From Fen-330 sp050008465 (GTDB lineage Bacteria; Acidobacteriota; Terriglobia; Bryobacterales; Bryobacteraceae): a stretch of 64,000 nucleotides of DNA. Every line of letters begins with the position of its first letter. The first letter of the stretch is position 1. The notes beneath the pieces are model-generated. The model was given only the letters and a program-made list of their open reading frames with translations, had not been told where the DNA came from and made no database searches. This document shows positions 35,398 through 43,250 of this stretch, piece by piece. Location of the stretch: NCBI GenBank assembly GCA_050008465.1, contig JBEKMO010000015.1:62001-126000 (forward strand), read 5' to 3'. The position numbers were made by a program, and so were the translations under genes.

Positions 35398-38307
35398 ATG
35401 AACACCGCCGGTATCCGCATCCTGCTGGTCGAAGACAGCCCGTCCGACGCCGAGCTGCTGCAAGAGACCCTCCACCAGGCTGGCGCGGGCCGTTTTGAGT
35501 GCACCTGGGTGGAGCGCCTGAACGACGCCCTCGCGCGATTGTACCAGGAATCCTTCGACGTGCTCTTGCTGGATCTGTCGCTGCCCGACAGCTCCGGGCC
35601 GGACACCTTCCGGCGCGCGCAGAAAGAGGCGCCCGGCTTGCCCATCGTGGTGTTGACCAGCCTCAATGACGAAAGGCTTGGCCTCGCGGCGGTCCACGAG
35701 GGCGTCCAGGACTACCTGGTCAAAGGCCAGGCCGACGGCCGGCAGATTGCGCGCGCTATCCGGTACGCCATCGAACGCAAGCACGCCGAAGAGCAACTGC
35801 GCCAGCAGCGGGAATGGCTCCGCGTCACGCTCACCAGCATGGGCGAAGCGGTGATCGCCGGCGACACCGGCGGCCGCATCACCTTCCTCAATCCCGCCGC
35901 GGAGTCGCTCACCGGCTGGAAAGCGGAGGAGGCTCTGGGCCTGCCGATCCAGCGCGTGTTCCGGATCGTCAATGAACGGACCCGCCAGCCGGCGGACGAT
36001 ATTGTGGCGCGAGTGCTGAAGGAGAACTGCGTCGTCACGGTCGCCAATCAGATCGCGCTGCTCACCAAGGACGGCCGCGAAGTGGCCATCGAGGACAGCG
36101 CCGCGCCGATCCTCGACGCCACGGGCCATGCGGCGGGCGTGGTGCTCGTGTTTCACGATGTCACCGAAAAACGGCGCGCCGAGACGGCCCTGGCGGCGGC
36201 GCACGCGGAGGTGGTGAATGAGAAGAACCGCCTCCTGGCCGTCATGGAGACTCTGCCCGTGGGTGTGGCCTTGGTGGACGCCTTGGGCGCCAACATCCAG
36301 TCCAACCGCGCGTTCGAGCAGGTATGGGGCGGCCCGGGGCCGCTGCCGCATTCGTTCGACGATTATTCCGCTTACAAGGCTTGGTCGGTGGACACCGGCC
36401 AGCCGGTCCAGCCAGAGGAATGGGCCTCGGTTCGCGCCGTGCAGAAGGGGGAAACGGTCGTTGGCCAGGAGATGCAGATCCAGCGATTCGACGGCACGCG
36501 CGCCTTTGTCTTGAACAGTGCCGCCCCCATTAGCGACGGGAGCGGCAAGATCGCCGGTGGCGCGGTGGCGATCATGGACATCACCGCCCGCAAGCAGGCC
36601 GAGGAGAGAATCCGCTATCAGAACGCAGTCCTGGAGGGAATCAACCGAATCCTCACGGAAGCCCTCACCCGCGACACGGATGAGGAATTGGGCCGCGTCT
36701 GTTTGGCGGTGGCCGAGGAGGTGACCCAGAGCAAGTTCGGGTTCCTCGCGGAGATCAACGCCGAGGGGCGCGTCGACAACGTTGCCATCAGCGATCCTGG
36801 TTGGGAGGCCTGCCGGATCGGGACTCCCGGCCAGCGCAAGGCGCCAGCCGGGTTCAAGATCCATGGCATCTATGGCCGCGTGCTGGTGGACGGCAAAGGC
36901 TTCTTCACCAACGACCCGCGCAGTCACCCAGACAGCATCGGCGTCCCGGAAGGTCATCCGCCCCTCACAGCGTTTCTGGGCGTGCCCCTGAAACACGGCG
37001 GGAAAACCATCGGGCTGATCGCCGTCGGCAACCGGGAGGGCGGCTACCGTTCGCAGGACCTGGAAGCGTTGGAGGCCCTGGCTTTCGGTGTCGTGCAGGT
37101 CTTGATGCGGAAACGGGCCGAGCGGGCCGCGCGGGCCAGTGAAGAGCTGCTGCGTCAGGCGCAGAAGATGGAGAGCATAGGGCTGCTGGCGGGCGGCGTC
37201 GCGCATGACTTCAACAACCTGCTCACCAGCATCATGGGCAATGCAAGTCTGCTGCAGGACGAAGTGTTCGAGGAGAGCCGGGGCCAGCTCGACTCGATCC
37301 TCCTGGCGACGGAAAAAGCGGCCGATCTTACCCGGCAGTTGCTGGCGTACGCGGGCAAGGGCCGCCTGGTGGTCGAGAACCTCAACCTCTCCCGTATCGT
37401 CCGCGACATGACGGACCTGCTGCGCGCGTCTATCCCGAAGAAAGTGACGCTCAAGCTAGCGCTGAAGCCCGATCTGCCGGGAGTCGAGGAGGATCGTGGC
37501 CAGTTGCAGCAGATCGTCATGAACCTGGTGATCAACGGCGCCGAGGCGATCGGCGCGGATCAGACCGGGACAGTGACGATCACCACCGGAGCACAGGAGG
37601 TTTCCGAAACCGAACGCATCTCCGACGAGGTCACGGGCCGCTCCTTGGCGCCAGGAAGCTACGTTTGCATCGAGGTCGCGGACACCGGCTGCGGAATGGA
37701 CAACGAGACCCGCAGGAAGATCTTCGACCCGTTCTTCACGACGAAGTTCATGGGCCGCGGCCTGGGGCTGGCGGCTGTGGCGGGCATCATTCGGGCACAC
37801 TCCGGAGCGATTCAGCTCGACACGGCGCCGGGCAAGGGCGCCACGTTTCGCGCGTTTCTCCCCGCCGGGGCGCCTCCCGATGCTCCGCGACAGAGCGGGC
37901 GGCAGCCGGACCTCCGCGGGACCGAAACCGTTCTGTTGGTCGATGATGAGGCGATGGTCCGCGAGGTTAGCCGGAGTGCGCTCGAGCGGTACGGGTACAG
38001 GGTACTGGTCACGAACAACGGCCGGGAGGCGATTCGGATCTTCGAGGAGCACGCCGAAGAGATCGGCCTGGTCCTGGTGGATCTCATGATGCCCGAGATG
38101 GGCGGCGATGAGGCGGTCAGCGTGCTGAAGAGCAAGTGCCCCGGCCTGAGAGTCATCGTCATGAGCGGGTACAGCGAATCGGAGGTCCTGAAAATGTTCG
38201 CGGGTAAGGGCGTGTCCGGCTTCCTGCAAAAGCCGTTCACGGCAACGCGGCTGGCCGAGGAAGTGAAGGCGGTTCTGACGAATGTGGCCGGCAACAGGCC
38301 CGATTAG
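35398..38307 (+). CDS. Hybrid histidine kinase: REC-PAS-PAS-GAF-HisKA-HATPase-REC
   Basis: 969 residues, no membrane span. REC1 (about 5-125; Asp59 in LLLDLSLPDS), PAS (about 140-265), a second PAS-like segment (280-400), GAF (about 430-580; FGFLAEINAEG, HPPLTAFLGVPL), HisKA with His603 in GGVAHDFNNLL, HATPase_c (about 705-825; DTGCGMDNETR, FTTKFMGRGLGLA) and REC2 (about 845-965; Asp895 in LVDLMMPEMGG, KPFTATRLAEEV). The two receivers at opposite ends suggest an integrator that is itself a target of phosphorylation. Coming 100 bases after the kinase/Rcp1 pair, it likely belongs to the same phosphorelay; a DNA-binding output is not encoded here. Confidence 0.92.
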   Translation: MNTAGIRILLVEDSPSDAELLQETLHQAGAGRFECTWVERLNDALARLYQESFDVLLLDLSLPDSSGPDTFRRAQKEAPGLPIVVLTSLNDERLGLAAVHEGVQDYLVKGQADGRQIARAIRYAIERKHAEEQLRQQREWLRVTLTSMGEAVIAGDTGGRITFLNPAAESLTGWKAEEALGLPIQRVFRIVNERTRQPADDIVARVLKENCVVTVANQIALLTKDGREVAIEDSAAPILDATGHAAGVVLVFHDVTEKRRAETALAAAHAEVVNEKNRLLAVMETLPVGVALVDALGANIQSNRAFEQVWGGPGPLPHSFDDYSAYKAWSVDTGQPVQPEEWASVRAVQKGETVVGQEMQIQRFDGTRAFVLNSAAPISDGSGKIAGGAVAIMDITARKQAEERIRYQNAVLEGINRILTEALTRDTDEELGRVCLAVAEEVTQSKFGFLAEINAEGRVDNVAISDPGWEACRIGTPGQRKAPAGFKIHGIYGRVLVDGKGFFTNDPRSHPDSIGVPEGHPPLTAFLGVPLKHGGKTIGLIAVGNREGGYRSQDLEALEALAFGVVQVLMRKRAERAARASEELLRQAQKMESIGLLAGGVAHDFNNLLTSIMGNASLLQDEVFEESRGQLDSILLATEKAADLTRQLLAYAGKGRLVVENLNLSRIVRDMTDLLRASIPKKVTLKLALKPDLPGVEEDRGQLQQIVMNLVINGAEAIGADQTGTVTITTGAQEVSETERISDEVTGRSLAPGSYVCIEVADTGCGMDNETRRKIFDPFFTTKFMGRGLGLAAVAGIIRAHSGAIQLDTAPGKGATFRAFLPAGAPPDAPRQSGRQPDLRGTETVLLVDDEAMVREVSRSALERYGYRVLVTNNGREAIRIFEEHAEEIGLVLVDLMMPEMGGDEAVSVLKSKCPGLRVIVMSGYSESEVLKMFAGKGVSGFLQKPFTATRLAEEVKAVLTNVAGNRPD

Positions 38308-38394
38308 GCGCGGGGCAGCGCAAATCCGCGTGGACTGACTGCGGCACGCACGGGCACCCGCACATCCTGCGATCTACGAGTATGCGTCTGGACA

Positions 38395-38482
38395 GTGGGG
38401 CAGGCTTTACAGCCTGCGGACCCGCTTTCCAGCGGGTCCAGCCGGCCGGAAGGCCGGCTGCGGGCAAGATTGCCCGCCCCAC
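38395..38482. repeat. 88-base four-hairpin (cloverleaf-like) palindromic element
   Basis: Outer arms GTGGGGC (38395-38401) and GCCCCAC (38476-38482) enclose four perfect hairpins in series: CAGGCT-TTAC-AGCCTG (38401-38416), GGACCCGCT-TTCC-AGCGGGTCC (38418-38439), AGCCGGCC-GGAA-GGCCGGCT (38440-38459) and CGGGCAA-GA-TTGCCCG (38461-38476). Almost every base is paired. The convergent position between the hybrid kinase and the minus-strand gene at 38525 would suit a terminator, but no T-run exists. It shares the GTGGGGCAGG edge with hairpins at 28478, 56931 and 61723 and looks like a composite REP element. Confidence 0.85.
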
Positions 38483-38524
38483 ATCTCTGCCCCACCTGGG
38501 TTCCAGAATTGAGGGGCGGAGGCG

Positions 38525-39253
38525 CTACTTCTTGGACTTGAAGGTGCCGGTCACTTGCGTCGCGCCGTCCGCGACGGATACCGTCACCAGAGCCTGGCGC
38601 TGCTCGCCTTCGTCCTGCCCGGTAACCATGCCGCCATTGTCCTGCTTCATGGTGGTGACCTTGAGGCCGGCGCTCTTGAGGCCGGTTTCGTAAAACTGGA
38701 GGACCTGCTCGGGGGAGTCCTTGGTGGTGAACTGGAAACCGGCGGCGTCGCTGGTGTTGTCGGAGACCGAGTAGGTGCCGCGAGGGGTCACGCCGGCATA
38801 GGCGGGAAACCAGGCGGGCAGCTTGACCGGGCCACCGGCGCCGAACGTGGCGGTCCCCTCGGAGGACTGCACCTTCATGGTGCCTGACTCGCCCTCCCCC
38901 TGGATAGTGACCTTCTCACCGTTTTCGCCCTCGAAGGAGATTCTGCCCTTCTTGACGTCTTCGAGATTCAGGGTGACGGTCTTCCCGGTTCTCTTGTCGC
39001 GGACGACGACCCTGCCATGGTCATCGTCAACCGAAACCACTTCGGCGTTAGGGTTGGCGGCGAGCGCGATCCTGGCGAGGGCGGCGGCGGGATTCCTCTG
39101 GAATACATGCACGCCATAGGAGAGTAAGACTATGGCGGCGATGCCGATGAGCAGAATGAGTCCCGCACAGCCCAGCAGGACCCAAACGAGGGGGCTGGTC
39201 TTCTTGGGCGGTTGTGCGGCGAGGGGCGGCGGCGGGGGAACGTAGCTGGCCAT
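38525..39253 (-). CDS. Single-span membrane protein with C-terminal domain of unknown function
   Basis: 242 residues from the ATG at 39253, eight bases after AAGGAGA. The N-terminus is proline-rich (ASYVPPPPPLAAQPPKKTSP), followed by one membrane span (VWVLLGCAGLILLIGIAAIVL, residues about 22-43). Two beta-rich regions follow: a short VVVRDKRTGKTVTLNLEDVK repeat-like block and a terminal domain (YSVSDNTSDAAGFQFTT, VLQFYETGLKSAGLKVTTMK) like the small alpha/beta domains of exported lipoproteins. The topology is N-in, most of the protein outside. I do not recognise a family with a known role. Confidence 0.78.
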   Translation of the reverse strand: MASYVPPPPPLAAQPPKKTSPLVWVLLGCAGLILLIGIAAIVLLSYGVHVFQRNPAAALARIALAANPNAEVVSVDDDHGRVVVRDKRTGKTVTLNLEDVKKGRISFEGENGEKVTIQGEGESGTMKVQSSEGTATFGAGGPVKLPAWFPAYAGVTPRGTYSVSDNTSDAAGFQFTTKDSPEQVLQFYETGLKSAGLKVTTMKQDNGGMVTGQDEGEQRQALVTVSVADGATQVTGTFKSKK

Positions 39254-39423
39254 CGAAGTGATCTCCTTGGATCGGGATTGCGACTGCGCTGACGGGAAGA
39301 TTATAGCAGGATGCGGGGCGCCGCCCAACGTTGCGATACCATGGGAGATTCAGGGAACAGAAGGTTGCACGACAGCGTCTTAGATTGCTTGAGGCAACTG
39401 AACCTGCATCGAGGTGTGACTCC

Positions 39424-41301
39424 ATGATCTCAATCCAGCGCGGCATTGCCGTAGTCTGCGTTCTTTTGCTGCTGACGCCCGTCGCGGGCGCGCAAGGCCC
39501 AGCCATCCAGAGCAACGGCGGCGGGCGGTTCTCGGGTCTGACCCGAAACTACCGGTTCCAGGAGCTGGCGCCCGTCGATCTATCGAACTCGAACCGGCTG
39601 GAGTCGCTGCTGCGGGCGGGCAACATCTATCTTTCGCTCCAGGACGCGATCGCGCTGACGTTGGAGAACAACCTGGACATCGCCTACCAGCGATACGGAG
39701 GGATGAACGCGTCGGCGAACCTCTTGCGGACCCAAGCGGGCGGACTGCTGCGCGGCGTGCCCACGAGTGTGCAAACGGCGACCACCAACGCGCTCTCCCA
39801 GGCGGGCGTGACCAACGTGGTGGGCACCGCCAGCTCCGCCGCGAGTTCCAGCAGCAGCGCCGGGGGCACGATCATTACCGCAACCGGGACGTCCATTCCG
39901 AATTTCGACCCTTCTGTCTACTGGACCTACGGCGCGTTCCACCAATCCAGCCCCCAGGCCAACACGGTGACTACCGGAACCACCAGCGTCCAGGTGAACG
40001 GCACGAGCTCGAGCGTCGGCTACCAGCAGGGTTTTGTAACGGGCACGTCGTTGTCGGTGGGTTGGAACACCAGCACGGTTTCCTCCAACAACCTGTTCAA
40101 CAACCTCAACCCGAACTCCGTCGCCAACGTGAATCTGACGGTCACCCAGCACCTGCTGCAAGGCTTCGGGATCGCGGTGAACAACCGGAACATTCGAATC
40201 GCCCGGAACAGCCAGAAGATCACCGACCTGGCGTTCAAACAGCAGGTGATTACCACGGTGGCGCAGATCGTCGCGGCGTACTGGGACCTGGTGAGCTTCG
40301 GGGAGAACGTGAAGGTGAAGGAGCAGGCGCTGGCGCTGTCGCAGAGACTCTACGAGGACAACAAGAAGCAGGTGGAGATCGGCACACTGGCGCCGATCGA
40401 AATCGTGCGCGCCGAGTCCGAGGTGGCGACCAACCAGCAGGCGCTGGTGAACGCGCAGACCCAGGTGCTCCAGCAGGAGACTTTGCTCAAGAATGCGCTG
40501 AGCCGGACCGGCGTTGCCAGCCCCAGCATCTCGGAAGCGCACATCATCCCGACGGACCGCATCCGGGTGCCGGACATGGGGCAGATCGAACCGGCTCAGG
40601 ATCTGTTAGCGCGGGCCCTGGAGAACCGTCCGGAAGTGGCGCAGGGGCGCATCGCGATCGACAGCACGAAGATCGGCCTGGCCGGGACGAGGGCTGAATT
40701 GCTACCGTCGCTGGATGTCCAGGCTTCCTTGCAGAATAACGGGCTGGCCGGCCAGGCTACCCCCCTCGGACTCGCGGACCAGTTCTTCATCGGCGGCGTC
40801 GGCGCGGCCATGTCGCAGGTGTTCAGGCGCAACTTCCCCAGTTATTCGGTGGGTTTCCAGTTGAGCATCCCGATCCTGAACCGCGCGGCGCGGGCCGACA
40901 TGGTGATGGATCAGATCAGTCTGCGGCAGCAAGAGCTGAGCCAGCAGCGGCTGATCAATGGCATCCGGGTGGACGTGCGGAACGCGCTGATCGCGGTGCA
41001 GCAGGCGCAGGCGGCCTACCAGGCGGCGGTGAAAGCGCGCCAACTGGCGGAGCAGGTGCTGGATGCCGAGCAGAAGAAATACGCGCTGGGCGCATCGACC
41101 ATCTTCTTCGTGATCCAGTACCAGCGCGACCTGGCGCTGGCCCGTTCGAACGAGGTGGCGGCGGAGAGCGCTTCGGCCAAGGCGCAAGTGCAACTGGACC
41201 AGGCGGTGGGCCGGACGCTGGAAGTGAATAACATCTCGATCGACGAGGCGCTGACGGGCAAAGTGGCGCGGGCGCCGAGCGCGCTGCCCGCCGTTCCATA
41301 A
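39424..41301 (+). CDS. TolC-like outer-membrane efflux protein
   Basis: 625 residues from the ATG at 39424, which opens a signal peptide (MISIQRGIAVVCVLLLLTPV). Two outer-membrane efflux repeats are visible: LSLQDAIALTLENNLDIAYQ early and RALENRPEVAQGRIAIDSTK later, with long heptad-rich helices (VKEQALALSQRLYEDNKKQ; QQAQAAYQAAVKARQLAEQV). An insert rich in Ser, Thr and Asn (about 120-230) likely forms the barrel and its loops. Such proteins make the trans-periplasmic channel of RND or type I export systems. No inner-membrane partner or adaptor is adjacent, so the pump it serves cannot be named. Confidence 0.9.
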   Translation: MISIQRGIAVVCVLLLLTPVAGAQGPAIQSNGGGRFSGLTRNYRFQELAPVDLSNSNRLESLLRAGNIYLSLQDAIALTLENNLDIAYQRYGGMNASANLLRTQAGGLLRGVPTSVQTATTNALSQAGVTNVVGTASSAASSSSSAGGTIITATGTSIPNFDPSVYWTYGAFHQSSPQANTVTTGTTSVQVNGTSSSVGYQQGFVTGTSLSVGWNTSTVSSNNLFNNLNPNSVANVNLTVTQHLLQGFGIAVNNRNIRIARNSQKITDLAFKQQVITTVAQIVAAYWDLVSFGENVKVKEQALALSQRLYEDNKKQVEIGTLAPIEIVRAESEVATNQQALVNAQTQVLQQETLLKNALSRTGVASPSISEAHIIPTDRIRVPDMGQIEPAQDLLARALENRPEVAQGRIAIDSTKIGLAGTRAELLPSLDVQASLQNNGLAGQATPLGLADQFFIGGVGAAMSQVFRRNFPSYSVGFQLSIPILNRAARADMVMDQISLRQQELSQQRLINGIRVDVRNALIAVQQAQAAYQAAVKARQLAEQVLDAEQKKYALGASTIFFVIQYQRDLALARSNEVAAESASAKAQVQLDQAVGRTLEVNNISIDEALTGKVARAPSALPAVP

Positions 41302-41466
41302 AGCGGCCGGTTTCGGGAGTTCCGGTACTGGGCCGGCTTGAGCCCGCGCAGACCAGGCGTGGCTTGCCCGACCGCAGTTCGGGGGCGAACTTCCGAGTCG
41401 CTGACGATCCGACTAGAACCTACGCGAGCCACGGCGGACTCGTCAGGCAACCCTGAGCAGTTGATG

Positions 41467-41488
41467 CAACATAACGGGCGTTATGTTG
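41467..41488. promoter_or_regulatory. Palindrome ahead of SIR2-like gene
   Basis: CAACATAAC-GGGC-GTTATGTTG is a perfect 9-base inverted repeat with a 4-base loop, ending 15 bases before the ATG and just ahead of GGAAGGA. It could be an operator or a leader hairpin controlling the SIR2-like gene. The 202-base gap before the gene contains nothing else. Confidence 0.4.
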
Positions 41489-41503
41489 TAGCCTGGAAGG
41501 AAC

Positions 41504-42541
41504 ATGACAACCTATGTGCTTGGTGCTGGTGCCTCACTTCATGCCGGATATCCACTTTGTTCGGAGCTGTGGCCAAAGGTGGTCACATGGGTCATTGAAA
41601 CACACCCTCCAGACTCGGAATACCGGCAAGCAATCGACGTCGTCACCACGCTAAATGGCCCAGTTCTGGATGTGGAGGGTCTGTTTACCGACCTCGATCT
41701 CGGTCGGGGAGCGTTTCGCACGTTGACTGAAGATCAGCAAAAGAGGTTAAACGGAAGGATTTGCCGTTGTCTCGGAGACTATATCAAGAGTATTTGCAAA
41801 CAACGTCGCGGAGCACCGCTGTACGAAGCTTTCGCGCACCGCATCGAGAAGGGGGATGTAGTCGTAACGTTTAACTACGACGTTTCCTTGGAGAATGAAC
41901 TGGTTCGCGCCCAGAAGTTTCGCGTCCGGAACGGGTACGGCTCCAGCCTTGAGGCGGATTGGGATGAACCCGATTCAGATGTGACGGTACTGAAGCCCCA
42001 TGGAAGCATCAATTGGATTGCACTGTTATTTGGGGGCGCTACAGGTGGCCCTCGGCACGTTTCCAACAGTCTTGGGGAGCGACCGTTTGTTGACAACGTG
42101 GATTCCGTTTTTCCTGACTATCCGAGCCGTGTCTTGGACAAGACCTTTTCGGGCGGCGGGGTCGCCCCATTGGCCACCCTCATACTGCCTACTTACGAGA
42201 AGGAGTTCTCGGTCAGAACGTCCCTGGGCACCGAGTGGATTCCGTTTTACGAGTCGCTCTGGTCACAAGCCGCTGAGTCTTTGGAGCGCTCAGACCGGAT
42301 TGTCATCATTGGCTACAGTATGCCGGATGCAGATTACCGCTCCCGTGCGCTGCTCCTTTGGAACACTAACAAGCGGGCAGAGGTCTTCGTCTGCTGTGCC
42401 TCCTCGAACGAGACCGTGAAAGCCCAGTTTAGGAACCACGGCTTCGGGCGAGTGCGCGACATGGGAGGCTTTGCAGATTTGGCTCGAGTTTGGCTCCCGA
42501 CAGTGCGGGGCGTCAGCCGGCAAGCGCCCGGTAGAGGGTAA
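41504..42541 (+). CDS. SIR2-like domain protein
   Basis: 345 residues, ATG at 41504 behind GGAAGGA. SIR2-type NAD-binding pattern: VLGAGASLHAGYPL at the N-terminus, VTFNYDVSLENEL (the TTNYDxxLE motif), LKPHGSINW (HGS) and IIGYSMPDADYRSR (GYSxxDxD). No other domain is attached. Stand-alone or fused SIR2 domains of this kind occur in anti-phage systems where they degrade NAD, but also elsewhere. Lower GC and codon use unlike the neighbours, a palindrome ahead of it, and remnants of a recombinase and OLD-type nuclease behind it all point to horizontal transfer. Defence is inferred, not shown. Confidence 0.8.
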   Translation: MTTYVLGAGASLHAGYPLCSELWPKVVTWVIETHPPDSEYRQAIDVVTTLNGPVLDVEGLFTDLDLGRGAFRTLTEDQQKRLNGRICRCLGDYIKSICKQRRGAPLYEAFAHRIEKGDVVVTFNYDVSLENELVRAQKFRVRNGYGSSLEADWDEPDSDVTVLKPHGSINWIALLFGGATGGPRHVSNSLGERPFVDNVDSVFPDYPSRVLDKTFSGGGVAPLATLILPTYEKEFSVRTSLGTEWIPFYESLWSQAAESLERSDRIVIIGYSMPDADYRSRALLLWNTNKRAEVFVCCASSNETVKAQFRNHGFGRVRDMGGFADLARVWLPTVRGVSRQAPGRG

Positions 42542-42776
42542 CGCGCCCCACATTCAACAGGCCGGCCACGTACTGCCGGGATTCGCCTTCGTCGATCAGC
42601 TTGCGGGCGTGGTCGATCTGCTGGCCGGTGAGCTTGGGCTTCCGCCCGAATTTCACACCGCGGCGCTGCGCGGATTTCACACCGGCGCGGGTGCGCTCGG
42701 TGATGAGGCTGCGTTCAAGCTCGGCAAGTACGCCGATCATCTGCCACATGGCGCGGCCCGTGGGCGTCTCGGTATC
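42513..42776 (-). pseudogene. C-terminal part of a serine recombinase
   Basis: The frame DTETPTGRAMWQMIGVLAEL, then ERSLITERTRAGVKSAQRRG and a helix-turn-helix tail (ARKLIDEGESRQYVAGLLNV), is the end of a resolvase/invertase of the Hin/Tn3 type. The catalytic N-terminal domain with its active serine is missing: upstream, the sequence changes to an unrelated frame. It overlaps the end of the SIR2-like gene antisense by 29 bases. The remnant suggests a mobile element once sat here. Confidence 0.8.
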
Positions 42777-42925
42777 CCGAGCTTGAGGACGAGCTTGACC
42801 AGCTTGCTGATATTGTCCTTGCCGCCCACGGAAGTGACGGACACGTTCCGCTCATCTAGCTGCTTGGGAAAGAGCTCTTTGGCGGTGGCGCGCACGATGA
42901 AATAGTCGCCAGCCGTCCAGTCTCC
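42770..42925 (-). pseudogene. Probable TOPRIM fragment of an OLD-family nuclease
   Basis: On the minus strand the open frame reads GDYFIVRATAKELFPKQLDE then RNVSVTSVGGKDNISKLVKL then VLKLGIP. This fits the middle of the TOPRIM domain of OLD-family ATP-dependent endonucleases (...LPELAxxLG..L..xGISVVNVGGKxNFxKFVKLLxxLGIPxxVxxD). The acidic residues on both sides, and the ATPase half, are absent. It is fused head-on to the recombinase remnant. Identification rests on pattern alone. The remaining 300 bases up to the cytochrome gene hold its promoter and nothing else recognised. Confidence 0.45.
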
Positions 42926-43093
42926 TTCTGGTGCGGTAGCAGGGGTGTTGGTTCGATGTTGCGAAGCGATGGAGGAGACGAGTTCCGAGGCCGAGATCGG
43001 TCACGGCCCCAACTCCCTGTGCCACCACACGATCATTGCATTCTTAAACAGCTCTGTGCCACAAAAATCACCGCGAACTGGCCTGATTCAGTG

Positions 43094-43123
43094 TATAGTC
43101 TATAATGATAAGGAGATCCTCTC
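43094..43123 (+). promoter_or_regulatory. Probable promoter of the decahaem cytochrome gene
   Basis: TATAGT (43094-43099) and TATAAT (43101-43106) are overlapping -10 candidates in an AT-rich island. They are followed by GGAGATCCTCTCC (43112-43124), a 5-base stem over 3 bases that could bind a regulator. No convincing -35 is seen. The gene starts 145 bases downstream with an AGGAG site, so a leader of about 140 bases is implied. Confidence 0.4.
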
Positions 43124-43250
43124 CTCTGCTTCGGTGTTGCAAAATGCAACCACTGATGTTGCGAAGTTATGCGCGGGCAGCCCAATAGCTCGACCACACG
43201 GCAACGGCAGCCCTGGGCGTGGAGAGCACCCCCTCGTCAGGAGAAACACT

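Noticed and set aside
41467..41488. Integron attC site
   Set aside because: TAACGGGCGTTATG resembles the end of some attC sites, but no second pair of core sites and no longer imperfect palindrome is found upstream.
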